Source: CALBZG01 sp964486295
Lineage (GTDB): Bacteria; Bacillota; Clostridia; Peptostreptococcales; Anaerovoracaceae
NCBI GenBank assembly: GCA_964486295.1
Contig: CAZAMF010000004.1
Location: 124,001 to 188,000 of the forward strand
Reading direction: 5' to 3'
DNA length: 64,000 nt
A program made the position numbers and the translations under genes. Shown here one piece after another: positions 8,897 to 17,241 of this stretch (positions are counted from its first letter, which is position 1; each line of letters begins with the position of its first letter). The notes under the pieces were generated by a model that was given only the letters and a program-made list of their open reading frames with translations, was not told where the DNA came from and ran no database searches.

Positions 8897-9045
8897 TCAA
8901 AAATACACTCTCCTTTCAAAGAATGGCATTTATCAATATGGATATATTCGCATAAATTATTTTGCATAATTAATGCACGTTTATTATTTTGTAGAGCAAA
9001 GACAATTAAACTATATCATGTAAATGAGTATTTTTCCATTTCTAA

Positions 9046-9075
9046 CAAAAAAGCTTTTGAAGTTTTACAAAAGCT
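9046..9075 (-). terminator. Rho-independent terminator of rnpB
   Basis: On the minus strand an 8-bp stem AGCTTTTG/CAAAAGCT (9068-9075 with 9052-9059) with an 8-base loop is followed directly by six T residues. It lies about 30 bases beyond the 3' end of the RNase P RNA and separates it from the O-antigen-ligase-like gene. Confidence 0.75.
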
Positions 9076-9106
9076 CGGAATAATTGATATAACCTTATTA
9101 AGTTAT

Positions 9107-9465
9107 GAATTGGGTAGGTCTGTAAGCCGGGTTCTGTATTCGACAGTCATCTATCTAAGGCGTACCATTGCTGGTATGCTCATGCGACCTACCTTGCGGG
9201 CCGGCAGCGGGCCGCTGCCTTTAGTGGCCCTATTTGGTCTTGCTCCGGGTGGGGTTTTCACGGCATGCCTGTCTCCAGACACCCGGTGCGCTCTTACCGC
9301 ACCATTTCAACCTTACCACAGCATGATCTGTTTCGGCGGTGTGTTTCTGTTGCACTTTCCCTATAGTTACCTACGCCGGACGTTATCCGGCACCCTTGCC
9401 CTGCGGAGCCCGGACTTTCCTCATGGATCCCGAAGATCCACGCAACTGTCTGGCCTACCCAATTC
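9107..9465 (-). ncRNA. rnpB: RNase P RNA, bacterial class A
   Basis: Catalytic RNA of RNase P, which removes 5' leaders from tRNA precursors. Read on the minus strand it contains the universal blocks GAGGAAAGTCCGGGCTC (5' part), GGTAAGAGCGCACCG, ACCCGGAGCAAGACCAAATAG (split here only by its normal position in P15) and AGAACCCGGCTTACAG at the 3' end. The termini pair over at least eleven bases (9107-9117 with 9455-9465), forming helix P1. The layout follows the ancestral class A of E. coli and most Clostridia, not the Bacillus class B. A perfect-consensus promoter overlaps the stop codon of nif3 just upstream and a terminator lies just downstream, so it is an independent transcript. Confidence 0.95.
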
Positions 9466-9473
9466 AAATAGTT

Positions 9474-9503
9474 ATTATATCGTTGTAAACGGATCAATGT
9501 CAA
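9474..9503 (-). promoter_or_regulatory. Consensus promoter of rnpB inside the 3' end of nif3
   Basis: On the minus strand TTGACA (9498-9503) and TATAAT (9474-9479) both match the sigma-A consensus exactly, with an 18-base spacer. The expected start point, about 9467, coincides with the 5' end of helix P1. The -35 box is read as Val-Asp codons of nif3, and the nif3 stop codon TAA (9475-9477) is part of the -10 box. Confidence 0.85.
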
Positions 9504-10269
9504 CCTGCGATTCGATGATTTCCACATCGGATCCCAGGGCTTTTCTTAATTTGGCTGCCATATTCGGCACGAAAATCTTTTCTGTTCCGTAATGCCCCGC
9601 ATCGATCACGGCTATTCCGGCCTCCCTGGCCTTTCTGGCATCATGATATTTCAGGTCTCCAGTGATGAATACATCGCATCCGTTCAGGATGGCATCGCCG
9701 ACATCGCTGCCTCCGGCACCCGTCAGAATGCCTACTGTTCTGACATCCCGGGTCAGGTCTCCCACAAGTCTCAGATCCTTTCTCGGAATATCCAAGGCTT
9801 TTGACACGGCGTCGACCACATCCAGCAAAAGTCCCGGTGTTTTCAGTTCACCCACCACGCCGAATTGATCTTCCGGATCAAGATGCTTCATGCTCCGGAG
9901 CATAGACAATTGCAGCAGCTCTGCCAGATAATCGTTGTTGCCTCCTTTGACCAGGTCAAAGGACGTATGGGCTGCGTATACGCCGATGTCCAATTTGATC
10001 AGTTGAATGATCTGGTTTCCTGTGACCTCATTGTTTTCGATGGATCCAAGCGGGTCGAAAATCAGCGGATGATGCACGATGATATAATCCGCATCCAGCT
10101 CTCTGGCCTCCTTGATCACCTCTGTGGTGATTTCCAGTGCAACCAGTATTTTATTGATTTCCAGCGTCCCTGTATCGACCTGTATGCCTCCGTTGTCCCA
10201 GCTTTCGGCCAGTTTCTCCGAAGAAATGCTGTTCAATGCGTCCAGCAGCTCCAGTTTCCATACACTCAT
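9475..10269 (-). CDS. Nif3-like dinuclear metal center protein (YbgI/YqfO family, short form)
   Basis: The start at 10269 is set by AGGAG 7 bases upstream and by an ATGA overlap with the trmK stop; the longer frame would begin inside trmK. The 264-aa protein has the family metal ligands: 'HHPLIF' (about residue 65) and 'DAGHYGTE' near the C terminus, plus 'ESWDNGGIQVD' at the start. The length fits the short type (as E. coli YbgI), without the PII-like insert of B. subtilis YqfO. Members form toroidal hexamers with a di-iron or di-zinc centre; sometimes annotated as GTP cyclohydrolase type 2, but the physiological role is unsettled. Its coupling to trmK is conserved in Firmicutes. Confidence 0.9.
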   Translation of the reverse strand: MSVWKLELLDALNSISSEKLAESWDNGGIQVDTGTLEINKILVALEITTEVIKEARELDADYIIVHHPLIFDPLGSIENNEVTGNQIIQLIKLDIGVYAAHTSFDLVKGGNNDYLAELLQLSMLRSMKHLDPEDQFGVVGELKTPGLLLDVVDAVSKALDIPRKDLRLVGDLTRDVRTVGILTGAGGSDVGDAILNGCDVFITGDLKYHDARKAREAGIAVIDAGHYGTEKIFVPNMAAKLRKALGSDVEIIESQVDIDPFTTI

Positions 10270-11057
10270 ATCTGTTCTCCTCTTCCCTTCCACTCTTTGT
10301 CCGCGGCTTTTTCCAGCAATTGTTCCAAGTACTCGATCCTTTTTTCGGTGATGCCGATTTTAGAAAGAGCGGGATCCTTGCTGCCCGCTAAATCTTTCAG
10401 GATGGTTTTTTCGGTCCTGATCCTGTTCTTAATAAAAGGTATGATCAGATCTTTCTCCGGGCAGTGCAGCAGGCTTTCCGGCACTTCGTACCAGATCGCT
10501 TCCTCTTCCGACCACTCCGGCAGAGCATCTTTCTCATGGCTGCTTTCCATCACTTCCGATGGAGTTTGATTTCTATGCGTTACCAGGATCTCACAAAGAA
10601 ATCTTCCCTCTTTCGCCAGATGCTCAGCGGATATTTCATATCCGTTCTTCACTAGCCAGTACCGGAGCTTCCCCTGTCCGTTTCTGGGCTGCAGGATGAA
10701 CCTTCCGATGCTGCCGGACTTTTCGGGATCGGCGCCCAGGATGTCCGATATCAGGAGCCCTCCCATGCCCGCGATGACCACCACACCGGCTTCACCGGGC
10801 CTGAGCACCTCCAGACCGTTTCCCAGCCTGAAATCGACTCTTTCGGGGTCTATTCGCTCCCTCAGAACTTCATCGGCGTTCTCTCTGGCTTTTGCCAGAC
10901 TTCCGGGGCTCACATCGGCCATGATGACCTTGGGGCAGATGTCCTTCGTAAAAAGATATAAAGGCAGATAACCATGGTCGGTTCCGATATCTGCCATGGT
11001 TTCGCCTTTATGGATCTCTTCAGATATTATTTTTAATCGTTCCGATAATTTGATCAT
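10266..11057 (-). CDS. trmK: tRNA (adenine(22)-N1)-methyltransferase TrmK
   Basis: 263 aa, SAM-dependent Rossmann methyltransferase that makes m1A22 in tRNA. The SAM site is visible as 'MADIGTDHGYLP' (about residues 21-32) and the TrmK-specific 'VIAGMGGLLISDIL' (about 93-106), followed by 'LQPRNGQGKLRYWL', which corresponds to the N-Q-P family motif. A helical C-terminal region (from about 210) is the coiled-coil domain of the family. The gene lies 2 bases downstream of rpoD and overlaps nif3 by four bases, the standard Firmicutes arrangement. Confidence 0.92.
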   Translation of the reverse strand: MIKLSERLKIISEEIHKGETMADIGTDHGYLPLYLFTKDICPKVIMADVSPGSLAKARENADEVLRERIDPERVDFRLGNGLEVLRPGEAGVVVIAGMGGLLISDILGADPEKSGSIGRFILQPRNGQGKLRYWLVKNGYEISAEHLAKEGRFLCEILVTHRNQTPSEVMESSHEKDALPEWSEEEAIWYEVPESLLHCPEKDLIIPFIKNRIRTEKTILKDLAGSKDPALSKIGITEKRIEYLEQLLEKAADKEWKGRGEQI

Positions 11058-11059
11058 TC

Positions 11060-12217
11060 CTACTCCAGATAATCCTTCAACTTTTTGCTCCTTGATGGAT
11101 GTCTGAGTTTTCTCAGGGCTTTTGCCTCGATCTGCCGGATCCTTTCACGGGTCACGTCGAAGGTCTTGCCCACTTCTTCCAGCGTCCTGGCTCTTCCGTC
11201 TTCCAGACCGAAACGGAGCTTCAGAACCTTTTGCTCTCTTTCGGTCAGCGTGTCCAAGACCTCCACCAGCTGTTCCTTCAGCATGGAGAATGCCGCCGCT
11301 TCTGCCGGGGCCGGCACGTCATCATCCGGAATGAAGTCTCCGAGATGGCTGTCCTCTTCTTCTCCGATCGGTGTCTCAAGCGATACCGGTTCCTGAGCGA
11401 TTTTCAATATTTCCCGGACCTTGTCCTCGGAAATGTCCATCTCCAGTGCGATTTCGTCCGGTGTCGGTTCGCGCCCGTATTCCTGCAGCAGCTGTCTGGA
11501 AACCCGGATCAGTTTGTTGATGGTTTCCACCATGTGCACCGGGATTCGGATAGTCCTGGCCTGGTCCGCAATGCTACGGGTGATGGCCTGCCTGATCCAC
11601 CAGGTAGCGTAAGTCGAGAATTTATATCCTTTTCTCCAGTCGAATTTGTCTACGGCTTTAATCAGCCCCAGGTTGCCTTCCTGGATCAGGTCCAGAAACA
11701 GCATGCCCCTTCCCACATATCGCTTGGCGATGGAGACCACCAGCCTCAGATTTGCTTCACAGAGCCTTTGTTTCGCATACTCGTCCCCTTCTTCCATTCT
11801 CTTGGCCAGCTCGATCTCTTCTTCCGCCGACAGCAATGGAACTTTTCCGATTTCCTTCAGATACATTCGGACCGGATCATCAACGGCGATGCCTTTCGGC
11901 AGTGTTGCGTCGATATCTATCTCCCCTGTTTCATCCAGAACGATGTCTTCTGCATCCGTTTCTACTTCGACTACATCCCCTTCGATATCGTCAATATTCA
12001 GTAAAAGCAGATTCGGATCCACTTCGGTTTCCACTTCGATCCCCATAGCCAGAAGTGCTTCGTAGACTTCGTCGGCATTATCTTTGTCGAATCCGATGGC
12101 ATCCAGGTATTCATCTATCTGTCTGGTTGTTATGGCATTTTTGTTCTCCTTAGCCTTCACAGCAAGATCATTCAGAAAATCAAAACTTTTTTTCTCTTTT
12201 TCCTCTTCGTAGCTCAT
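11060..12217 (-). CDS. rpoD: Primary RNA polymerase sigma factor RpoD (SigA)
   Basis: 385 aa. Region 1.2 is seen as 'DPVRMYLKEIGKVPLL' (about 116-131), region 2 as 'LRLVVSIAKRYVGRGMLFLDLIQEGNLGL' and the -10 binding helix 'YATWWIRQAITR' (about 155-230), region 3 after that and region 4.2 as the helix-turn-helix 'TLEEVGKTFDVTRERIRQIEAKAL' near the C terminus. An acidic N-terminal region 1.1-like segment is present, short as in Firmicutes SigA. The ATG overlaps the dnaG stop by one base (TAATG), so it is co-translated with primase in the macromolecular-synthesis operon. Confidence 0.97.
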   Translation of the reverse strand: MSYEEEKEKKSFDFLNDLAVKAKENKNAITTRQIDEYLDAIGFDKDNADEVYEALLAMGIEVETEVDPNLLLLNIDDIEGDVVEVETDAEDIVLDETGEIDIDATLPKGIAVDDPVRMYLKEIGKVPLLSAEEEIELAKRMEEGDEYAKQRLCEANLRLVVSIAKRYVGRGMLFLDLIQEGNLGLIKAVDKFDWRKGYKFSTYATWWIRQAITRSIADQARTIRIPVHMVETINKLIRVSRQLLQEYGREPTPDEIALEMDISEDKVREILKIAQEPVSLETPIGEEEDSHLGDFIPDDDVPAPAEAAAFSMLKEQLVEVLDTLTEREQKVLKLRFGLEDGRARTLEEVGKTFDVTRERIRQIEAKALRKLRHPSRSKKLKDYLE

Positions 12218-13998
12218 TAAAGCTTACCCCCTAATACTTTTGTCTTTTGGATTTTCATAAGTTCGGCCTCAAGTTCCTGGATTTTTTTCAGATTTTCCGG
12301 GTCCTCGGTGATGGAATCATCCACAATATCGAGAATCGACAGGATTTCTTTTTCCCTTGCTGCCATTTTTTTATCTTCGTACGCTTTGATGCATTCACTC
12401 AAAACCTGTGTTTCTTTTCCGGCCAGTTTAACGTTTTCCAGAATATCCGCTACTGTGTCCGCCTGCTCTTTTTCGAGAATATCCAAAAGTTTTTTCAGGT
12501 CCACGGTATCCTCAGCTTGCAAGTGCTCTTTTATGGCGTTGAAAATAGACTGCCCTGCATCGCTCTCAAAAGCCTCTTGATGCGGGATCACTTCCTTCAG
12601 TAAATCCTCACGGGTAAGCAATAGCTTCAAAAGGTTTTTTTCAAGCATAGAAATAGGAATGTTGCTTGGATGGTTTCTTTGTGTCTTTATCTCAGGTACC
12701 GGTCTTTTTTGGACTTCCTGCCCTGAGGCTTTGTCTGTTATCTGGGTGATTTCCCGTCGGATGGCTCCCTCCGAAATGCCGGTTTCGCCCGCAAGCTTCG
12801 CGATGTAGGCGTCCGCCTCCACCGGTGTCAGCCCCGCAAGAAAAAAGGCGGCATCTTTCAAAAATTCGACTCTGCCATCTGTGGTTTCCAGATTATGTTC
12901 TTTTCTGATCACTGATAGTTTGTATTCCTCATACGGGACCGCATCTTTGATCAACTTCAGAAAAGCTTCCTTGCCTTTTGCCTTGACGAATTCATCCGGG
13001 TCCTTGCCGCTGGTCACATGTAAAACCCTCGGCTTGCAACCTTCTTTATACAATATATCTATACCCCGAACGGCCGCTGTTACACCGGCATTATCGGAAT
13101 CATAAGCCAATACGACATTTTTTGTGTATCTTTTGATCAGCCCCGCCTGGTTCTCCGTCAGTGCCGTTCCCAGCGTTGCGCCGACGTTGGTGATCCCGTG
13201 TTGATAGAGCGAAATGGCATCCATATAGCCTTCCACCAGAACAACCAGGTCCTCCCTGCTCACTTCGGAGCGGGTCAGGTTGAGACCGTAGATATTGTTC
13301 TTTTTCTGGAAAACCAATGACTCGGACGAATTCAGATATTTGGGGACGCCGTCCCCCAGGGTTCTGCCGCCAAATCCAATGACTTTCCCGTTTGTATTGA
13401 TGATGGGGAACATCACCCGGTCCCTGAATTTATCATAGTATTTGCCTTTTGATTCGGAGATCAGCCCCAGCTCCAGCAGCTTTTTGGGGTCTGTGCCTTT
13501 TGCAACGAAGTATTGGTAGAGGCTGTCCCAGGAGCCGTCTGCATATCCGATGCCGAATTTTTTAAGTGTCTGTGGCTCAATTCCCCTTTTCAGCATGTAT
13601 TGTAACCCCGGATTTTTTTCTCTGGTAAAGGCATCATAAAAGAAGCGGGCTGCCATCCGGTTGATTTCATAATATTCATCCTTCGATTTTACAGGACCGC
13701 CGGTAGTCACTTCCAGCTGGATGCCGTAATCCCCCGCCAGCTTTTCCATAGCCGACACAAAATCCAGGTTATAGTAGCGCTTGACGAATTCGATCACATC
13801 GCCGGTGGCACCGCAACCAAAGCACGTAAAAATCTGCTTGCTGTCGGACACCACAAGACTGGGTGTTTTCTCATTGTGGAACGGGCAAACACCCTTATAG
13901 TTGCTTCCTGCGCGCTTCAAGGGGACGACTCTGGATACCACGTCCACGATGCTGCATCGGCTCTTTATTTCATCTGCTGCGTTGTTTTTGAATGCCAT
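12217..13998 (-). CDS. dnaG: DNA primase DnaG
   Basis: The start at 13998 gives 'MAFKNNAADEIKSRCSIVDVV', which aligns with known DnaG N termini; a longer frame would need a TTG at 14046 within a hairpin. The 593-aa protein has the CHC2 zinc finger 'CPFHNEKTPS...FTCFGCGATGD' (about 37-65), the catalytic core with the TOPRIM domain ('LVEGYMD' and 'AYDSDNAG', about 255-315), and a C-terminal helicase-binding domain rich in charged helices. It synthesises RNA primers for replication with DnaB. It leads the dnaG-rpoD-trmK-nif3 operon; the leader upstream has a conspicuous inverted repeat. Confidence 0.95.
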   Translation of the reverse strand: MAFKNNAADEIKSRCSIVDVVSRVVPLKRAGSNYKGVCPFHNEKTPSLVVSDSKQIFTCFGCGATGDVIEFVKRYYNLDFVSAMEKLAGDYGIQLEVTTGGPVKSKDEYYEINRMAARFFYDAFTREKNPGLQYMLKRGIEPQTLKKFGIGYADGSWDSLYQYFVAKGTDPKKLLELGLISESKGKYYDKFRDRVMFPIINTNGKVIGFGGRTLGDGVPKYLNSSESLVFQKKNNIYGLNLTRSEVSREDLVVLVEGYMDAISLYQHGITNVGATLGTALTENQAGLIKRYTKNVVLAYDSDNAGVTAAVRGIDILYKEGCKPRVLHVTSGKDPDEFVKAKGKEAFLKLIKDAVPYEEYKLSVIRKEHNLETTDGRVEFLKDAAFFLAGLTPVEADAYIAKLAGETGISEGAIRREITQITDKASGQEVQKRPVPEIKTQRNHPSNIPISMLEKNLLKLLLTREDLLKEVIPHQEAFESDAGQSIFNAIKEHLQAEDTVDLKKLLDILEKEQADTVADILENVKLAGKETQVLSECIKAYEDKKMAAREKEILSILDIVDDSITEDPENLKKIQELEAELMKIQKTKVLGGKL

Positions 13999-14030
13999 TC
14001 GGTCTGTTTTCTCTTCTCCCAATTTAAAAT

Positions 14031-14067
14031 CGAATAAGCGTTGCAACGACTCACAACTACTTATTCG
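14031..14067 (-). promoter_or_regulatory. Inverted repeat / hairpin in the dnaG leader
   Basis: An 8-bp perfect stem (CGAATAAG/CTTATTCG, 14060-14067 with 14031-14038) encloses a second 4-bp stem (GTTG/CAAC). It lies in the 117-bp gap between dgt and dnaG, ending 32 bases before the dnaG start. It may be a weak terminator for dgt or a leader structure; no strong T run follows. Confidence 0.4.
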
Positions 14068-14115
14068 ATGCGTAGATGTCTTTTCCTTCTTATTTATATA
14101 AATAATTATTAAAAA

Positions 14116-15126
14116 TTAACCTTTTTTCGAAATCTTTTCGGAATAATCCCTTTGTGCGTATCGGTCCGTCATGCCGGCGATGTAGTCCTTGACGGATTCT
14201 TCCACGCCGTATTCCCCGATCAGTGCGAAATTCTCAGCCGGCAGTTCCTCCGGACGCGCGACGTAGTACTGATAGAGGCCGTGAATAACGGTTCTCACCA
14301 TTTCCAGCTCTTCATCCTTTTTGACCTTGGCACTGTGATAGACCTGCTCAAACATGAACTCCCTGAGCTTTGTCATATAGAGGGTGCAATCATCCGACAT
14401 GGCGATGGCGCTCTTGTCCCATGAATTTTCGATCATGTCCATCACCATGGTGTTGACCCGTTCCCGATGGCTGCCGCCCAGAAAAGCGATACAGTCCTGC
14501 GGAAGCTCCGACTCTTTGATCACGCCGCTTCTGACGGCGTCATCGATGTCATGGTTGATGTAGGCGATCCGGTCCGATGTTTTGACGATTTGGCCTTCCA
14601 GCGTATATGGGATCCCCTTGCCGGTATGGTTCAGGATGCCGTCCCTGACTTCACGGGTAAGATTCATGCCTCTGCCATGAACTCCTTTGTTACCTTCCAG
14701 GACTTCCACGACCCGGATGCTTTGTACATTGTGCTTAAATCCCCCCGGATGGATCTCCGAAAGAAAGGTCTCGCCATTATGTCCGAATGGGGTATGCCCG
14801 AGATCGTGCCCCAGAGCGACGGCTTCGATCAGGTCTTCATTCAGCGCCAGAGCCCGGCCGATGGTTCTGGCGATCTGTGAAACCTCGATTGTGTGGGTCA
14901 GACGTGTCCGGAAATGATCCCCCTCCGGAGCGATGAAAACCTGGGTTTTATGCATCAGCCTGCGGAACGCCTTGGAATGGATGATCCGGTCGCGGTCTCT
15001 CATAAAATCGGTCCTGATTTCACATTTTTCCTCATCAAAATCGCGGCCCCTGCTTTCTCTCGCTTTCGCCGCGTATTTGCTCAAAATGGCATATTCTCTT
15101 TCTTCGATAAATTTTCTGTTGATCAT
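14116..15126 (-). CDS. dgt: Deoxyguanosinetriphosphate triphosphohydrolase-like protein
   Basis: 336 aa HD-domain dNTPase that hydrolyses dGTP (or other dNTPs) to the nucleoside and triphosphate. Metal ligands are visible in 'FRTRLTHTIEVSQIART' (the H of the HD superfamily) and 'AVALGHDLGHTPFGHNGE' (the H-D pair plus the family-specific tail), with 'ISDRIAYINHDIDDA'-like sequence ('KTSDRIAYINHDIDDAV') carrying the third-site Asp around residue 195. The length fits the shorter Dgt-like subfamily found next to dnaG in Clostridia. It lies 18 bp after pit and upstream of dnaG. Confidence 0.92.
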   Translation of the reverse strand: MINRKFIEEREYAILSKYAAKARESRGRDFDEEKCEIRTDFMRDRDRIIHSKAFRRLMHKTQVFIAPEGDHFRTRLTHTIEVSQIARTIGRALALNEDLIEAVALGHDLGHTPFGHNGETFLSEIHPGGFKHNVQSIRVVEVLEGNKGVHGRGMNLTREVRDGILNHTGKGIPYTLEGQIVKTSDRIAYINHDIDDAVRSGVIKESELPQDCIAFLGGSHRERVNTMVMDMIENSWDKSAIAMSDDCTLYMTKLREFMFEQVYHSAKVKKDEELEMVRTVIHGLYQYYVARPEELPAENFALIGEYGVEESVKDYIAGMTDRYAQRDYSEKISKKG

Positions 15127-15144
15127 CGATTTCTTATAATCTCT

Positions 15145-16146
15145 CTACGTAATCAATTCAATCAGGCTGACTACTAGTGCCCCCAGCATCATGGTGATTG
15201 GCAGGGTTACGACCCAGGCTACCACGATACTCCTTGCGATGCCCCATTTTACTGCGGATGCTCTTTTAGCGGTGCCTGCGCCCATGATGGAAGTCGTGAT
15301 GACCTGAGTGGTAGATACCGGAGCTCCTAAAGAGCTCATCATTTCTATGACGAGTGCGGAAGATGTCTGTGCAGCGAAGCCTGAAGCCGGCTGCAGTTTG
15401 GTGACAGATCCGCCCATTGTCTTCATGATCTTCCAGCCGCCTACGGATGTTCCTACAGCCATGCAGGTTGCACAGGCGATTTTGACCCAGATCGGCACTC
15501 CGCTGTCCTGGGAAAGCATCCCACCGCTGACCAGCGCCAGTGTAATGATGCCCATGGTTTTCTGAGCGTCGTTGTTGCCGTGGCTGTAGGCCACCAGAGC
15601 TGCCGAGAAAATCTGTGCTCGCAGAAACGTCTTGTTGACCTTGCTTTGCGACCAGTTGCTGAAAGCCCGGAAAATTCCGGTCATCAATAAAAATCCTACA
15701 GCAAATCCAATCAATGGAGAAGTTAAAAGCGGTACGATTATTTTTATCATAAAGGTACCCCAGATGATATCTTGAGTGGAACGGGTGTAGGCCATGGTGG
15801 CTCCGATGAGCCCTCCGATCAGCGCATGGGACGAACTGCTGGGAATACCTCTCCACCAGGTGAACAGATTCCATATGATTGCCGCCAGCAATGCGGCTAG
15901 GATCACATATTGTTCGAGTTCTATGCCGATCAAGCCTTTCGAAATGGTTTTCGCTACCTTTTCTGAAACCAGTGCTCCCAGGAAATTGCAGCCCGCAGCC
16001 AGCATGATCGCTTCTCTGGCAGTCAACGCCTTCGTATAGACCGATGTGGCGATGGCATTGGCGGTATCATGGAATCCGTTGATGAATTCGAACGCGAATG
16101 CCAGTATGATGACCATCCCCAGAATAAAGGACATACCACTAAGCAT
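15145..16146 (-). CDS. pit: Inorganic phosphate transporter, PiT family
   Basis: 333 aa with about ten to eleven transmembrane spans. The duplicated PiT signature is clear: 'EFINGFHDTANAIAT' near the N terminus and 'YSHGNNDAQKTMGIITLAL' in the second half, each carrying the conserved Gly-x-Asn/His-Asp residues that bind phosphate and the coupling ion. It imports phosphate (as metal-phosphate or with protons/sodium) across the cytoplasmic membrane. Its start overlaps the end of the DUF47 gene by 8 bases; an alternative Met four codons further (16134) cannot be excluded. Constitutive low-affinity role is typical; no Pho box was identified. Confidence 0.92.
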   Translation of the reverse strand: MLSGMSFILGMVIILAFAFEFINGFHDTANAIATSVYTKALTAREAIMLAAGCNFLGALVSEKVAKTISKGLIGIELEQYVILAALLAAIIWNLFTWWRGIPSSSSHALIGGLIGATMAYTRSTQDIIWGTFMIKIIVPLLTSPLIGFAVGFLLMTGIFRAFSNWSQSKVNKTFLRAQIFSAALVAYSHGNNDAQKTMGIITLALVSGGMLSQDSGVPIWVKIACATCMAVGTSVGGWKIMKTMGGSVTKLQPASGFAAQTSSALVIEMMSSLGAPVSTTQVITTSIMGAGTAKRASAVKWGIARSIVVAWVVTLPITMMLGALVVSLIELIT

Positions 16147-16762
16147 ATTTCATTACCGCCCCTTCGATGAGGTTCGCAACTTTCTCGCAAGAATCAAGCG
16201 CATCCTCCAGCTGCTCATAGAGTTGTTTCCATTTGATCAGCTCGATGGCATCGTCCGCTTCACGGAACAGTTTTTTCATGGTGCTTCTGAAGACGATATC
16301 CCCTTCGTTCTCTATCCTGTTGACTTCAATGACCTGCTCCATGACGATGCTTCCTGTCTTTATTTCATGAAGATGCATGAACAGCGTCTCCAGCTCTCTC
16401 ACCGCCTGCAGGATCAGCGTGGCCATCGTCAGGGCTTCCGGTCTCATTTCCTTGATGTCAAAGGTGGTGAAGCTGTTGGCGACCTCTTCGATGGCGTCCA
16501 CGATATCATCCATCTCGCGGGCGATATTATAGATATCCTCCCGGTCAAAAGGTGTGATGAACGAGCTGTTCAGATGCCTCAGGAGCTTATGAGTCTGAAT
16601 ATCGCACTCCGTTTCCAGAACCTTGAGCCGGGACACCTTGTCCTCGACATCCGTGTAATCATGTACTAGTTCCGCAAAAGCCTCTCCGGCTTCAAGAATT
16701 TTCGCGGCCGATTCTTTGAATAGCCCGAAAAAAACATCTTCTTTTTTCTTCAGCCCTACCAT
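16139..16762 (-). CDS. DUF47 / PhoU-like Pit accessory protein
   Basis: 207 aa, almost entirely helical, without membrane segments. The pattern 'FFGLFKESAAKILEAGEAF', 'LETECDIQTHKLLRHLNSSFITPFDREDIYNIAREMDDIVDAIE' and a second similar E-x-E-x-D-x-x-x-H-like repeat around 'VNRIENEGDIVFRSTM' are hallmarks of the DUF47 (PhoU_div, YkaA) family of metal-binding helical bundles. These proteins are almost always encoded with PiT transporters and are thought to regulate them. Translational overlap with pit supports joint function. Confidence 0.9.
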   Translation of the reverse strand: MVGLKKKEDVFFGLFKESAAKILEAGEAFAELVHDYTDVEDKVSRLKVLETECDIQTHKLLRHLNSSFITPFDREDIYNIAREMDDIVDAIEEVANSFTTFDIKEMRPEALTMATLILQAVRELETLFMHLHEIKTGSIVMEQVIEVNRIENEGDIVFRSTMKKLFREADDAIELIKWKQLYEQLEDALDSCEKVANLIEGAVMKYA

Positions 16763-16811
16763 AGCTTATTCCCCTTCTCTGCTTATAAATATATTAAATA
16801 TGTGTCCTTTA

Positions 16812-17237
16812 TTAACGAAGTCCTGAACTGCCGAAGCCGCCTTGGCCTCTTGGTGTATCATCCAATGCTGAAACCGCTTCCCAGATGATGCGTTCATATC
16901 TGCTGATGACCATTTGGGCGATCCGGTCGCCTTTATTGATGGCGAAAGGTTCTTTGCCCCAGTTGATCAGACTGATTTTGATCTCTCCTCTGTAATCGCT
17001 GTCGATGGTGCCGACCCCATTGACCAGGCCGATACCGTTTTTGACGGCCAGTCCGCTTCTGGCACGGATCTGGGCTTCATAGCCCTCAGGTAGTTCAATG
17101 AAAAGCCCCGTGGACACTAGGGCTCTTTCCCCAGGTTCGATTACTAGAGCTTCTCCCGAACGGATATCCATCCCGGCCGATCCGGAAGTCTCATACGCCG
17201 GAACCTCGCCAGTGGTGGAAACGATTTTAACCCTCAT
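16812..17237 (-). CDS. dut: dUTP diphosphatase
   Basis: 141 aa, the size of trimeric dUTPases. Motif 1 'SGSAGMDIRS', motif 2 'RSGLAV', motif 3 'NGVGTIDSDYRGEI' (uracil pocket with the catalytic Asp), motif 4 'NKGDRIAQMVI' and the mobile C-terminal motif 5 'RGQGGFGSSG' are all intact. It hydrolyses dUTP to dUMP and pyrophosphate, keeping uracil out of DNA and feeding dTMP synthesis. It follows the M16 peptidase gene by 4 bases, so both are probably on one transcript. Confidence 0.96.
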   Translation of the reverse strand: MRVKIVSTTGEVPAYETSGSAGMDIRSGEALVIEPGERALVSTGLFIELPEGYEAQIRARSGLAVKNGIGLVNGVGTIDSDYRGEIKISLINWGKEPFAINKGDRIAQMVISRYERIIWEAVSALDDTPRGQGGFGSSGLR

Positions 17238-17241
17238 TATT

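Noticed and set aside
9110..9592. 160-codon open frame on the plus strand across the rnpB region
   Set aside because: It lies antisense to RNase P RNA, which is unmistakable on the minus strand, and runs into nif3; no support for translation.
11099..12004. 301-codon open frame on the plus strand opposite rpoD
   Set aside because: It is the mirror of a highly conserved sigma factor gene; no ribosome site, no recognisable protein features and rpoD's codon structure explains the open frame.
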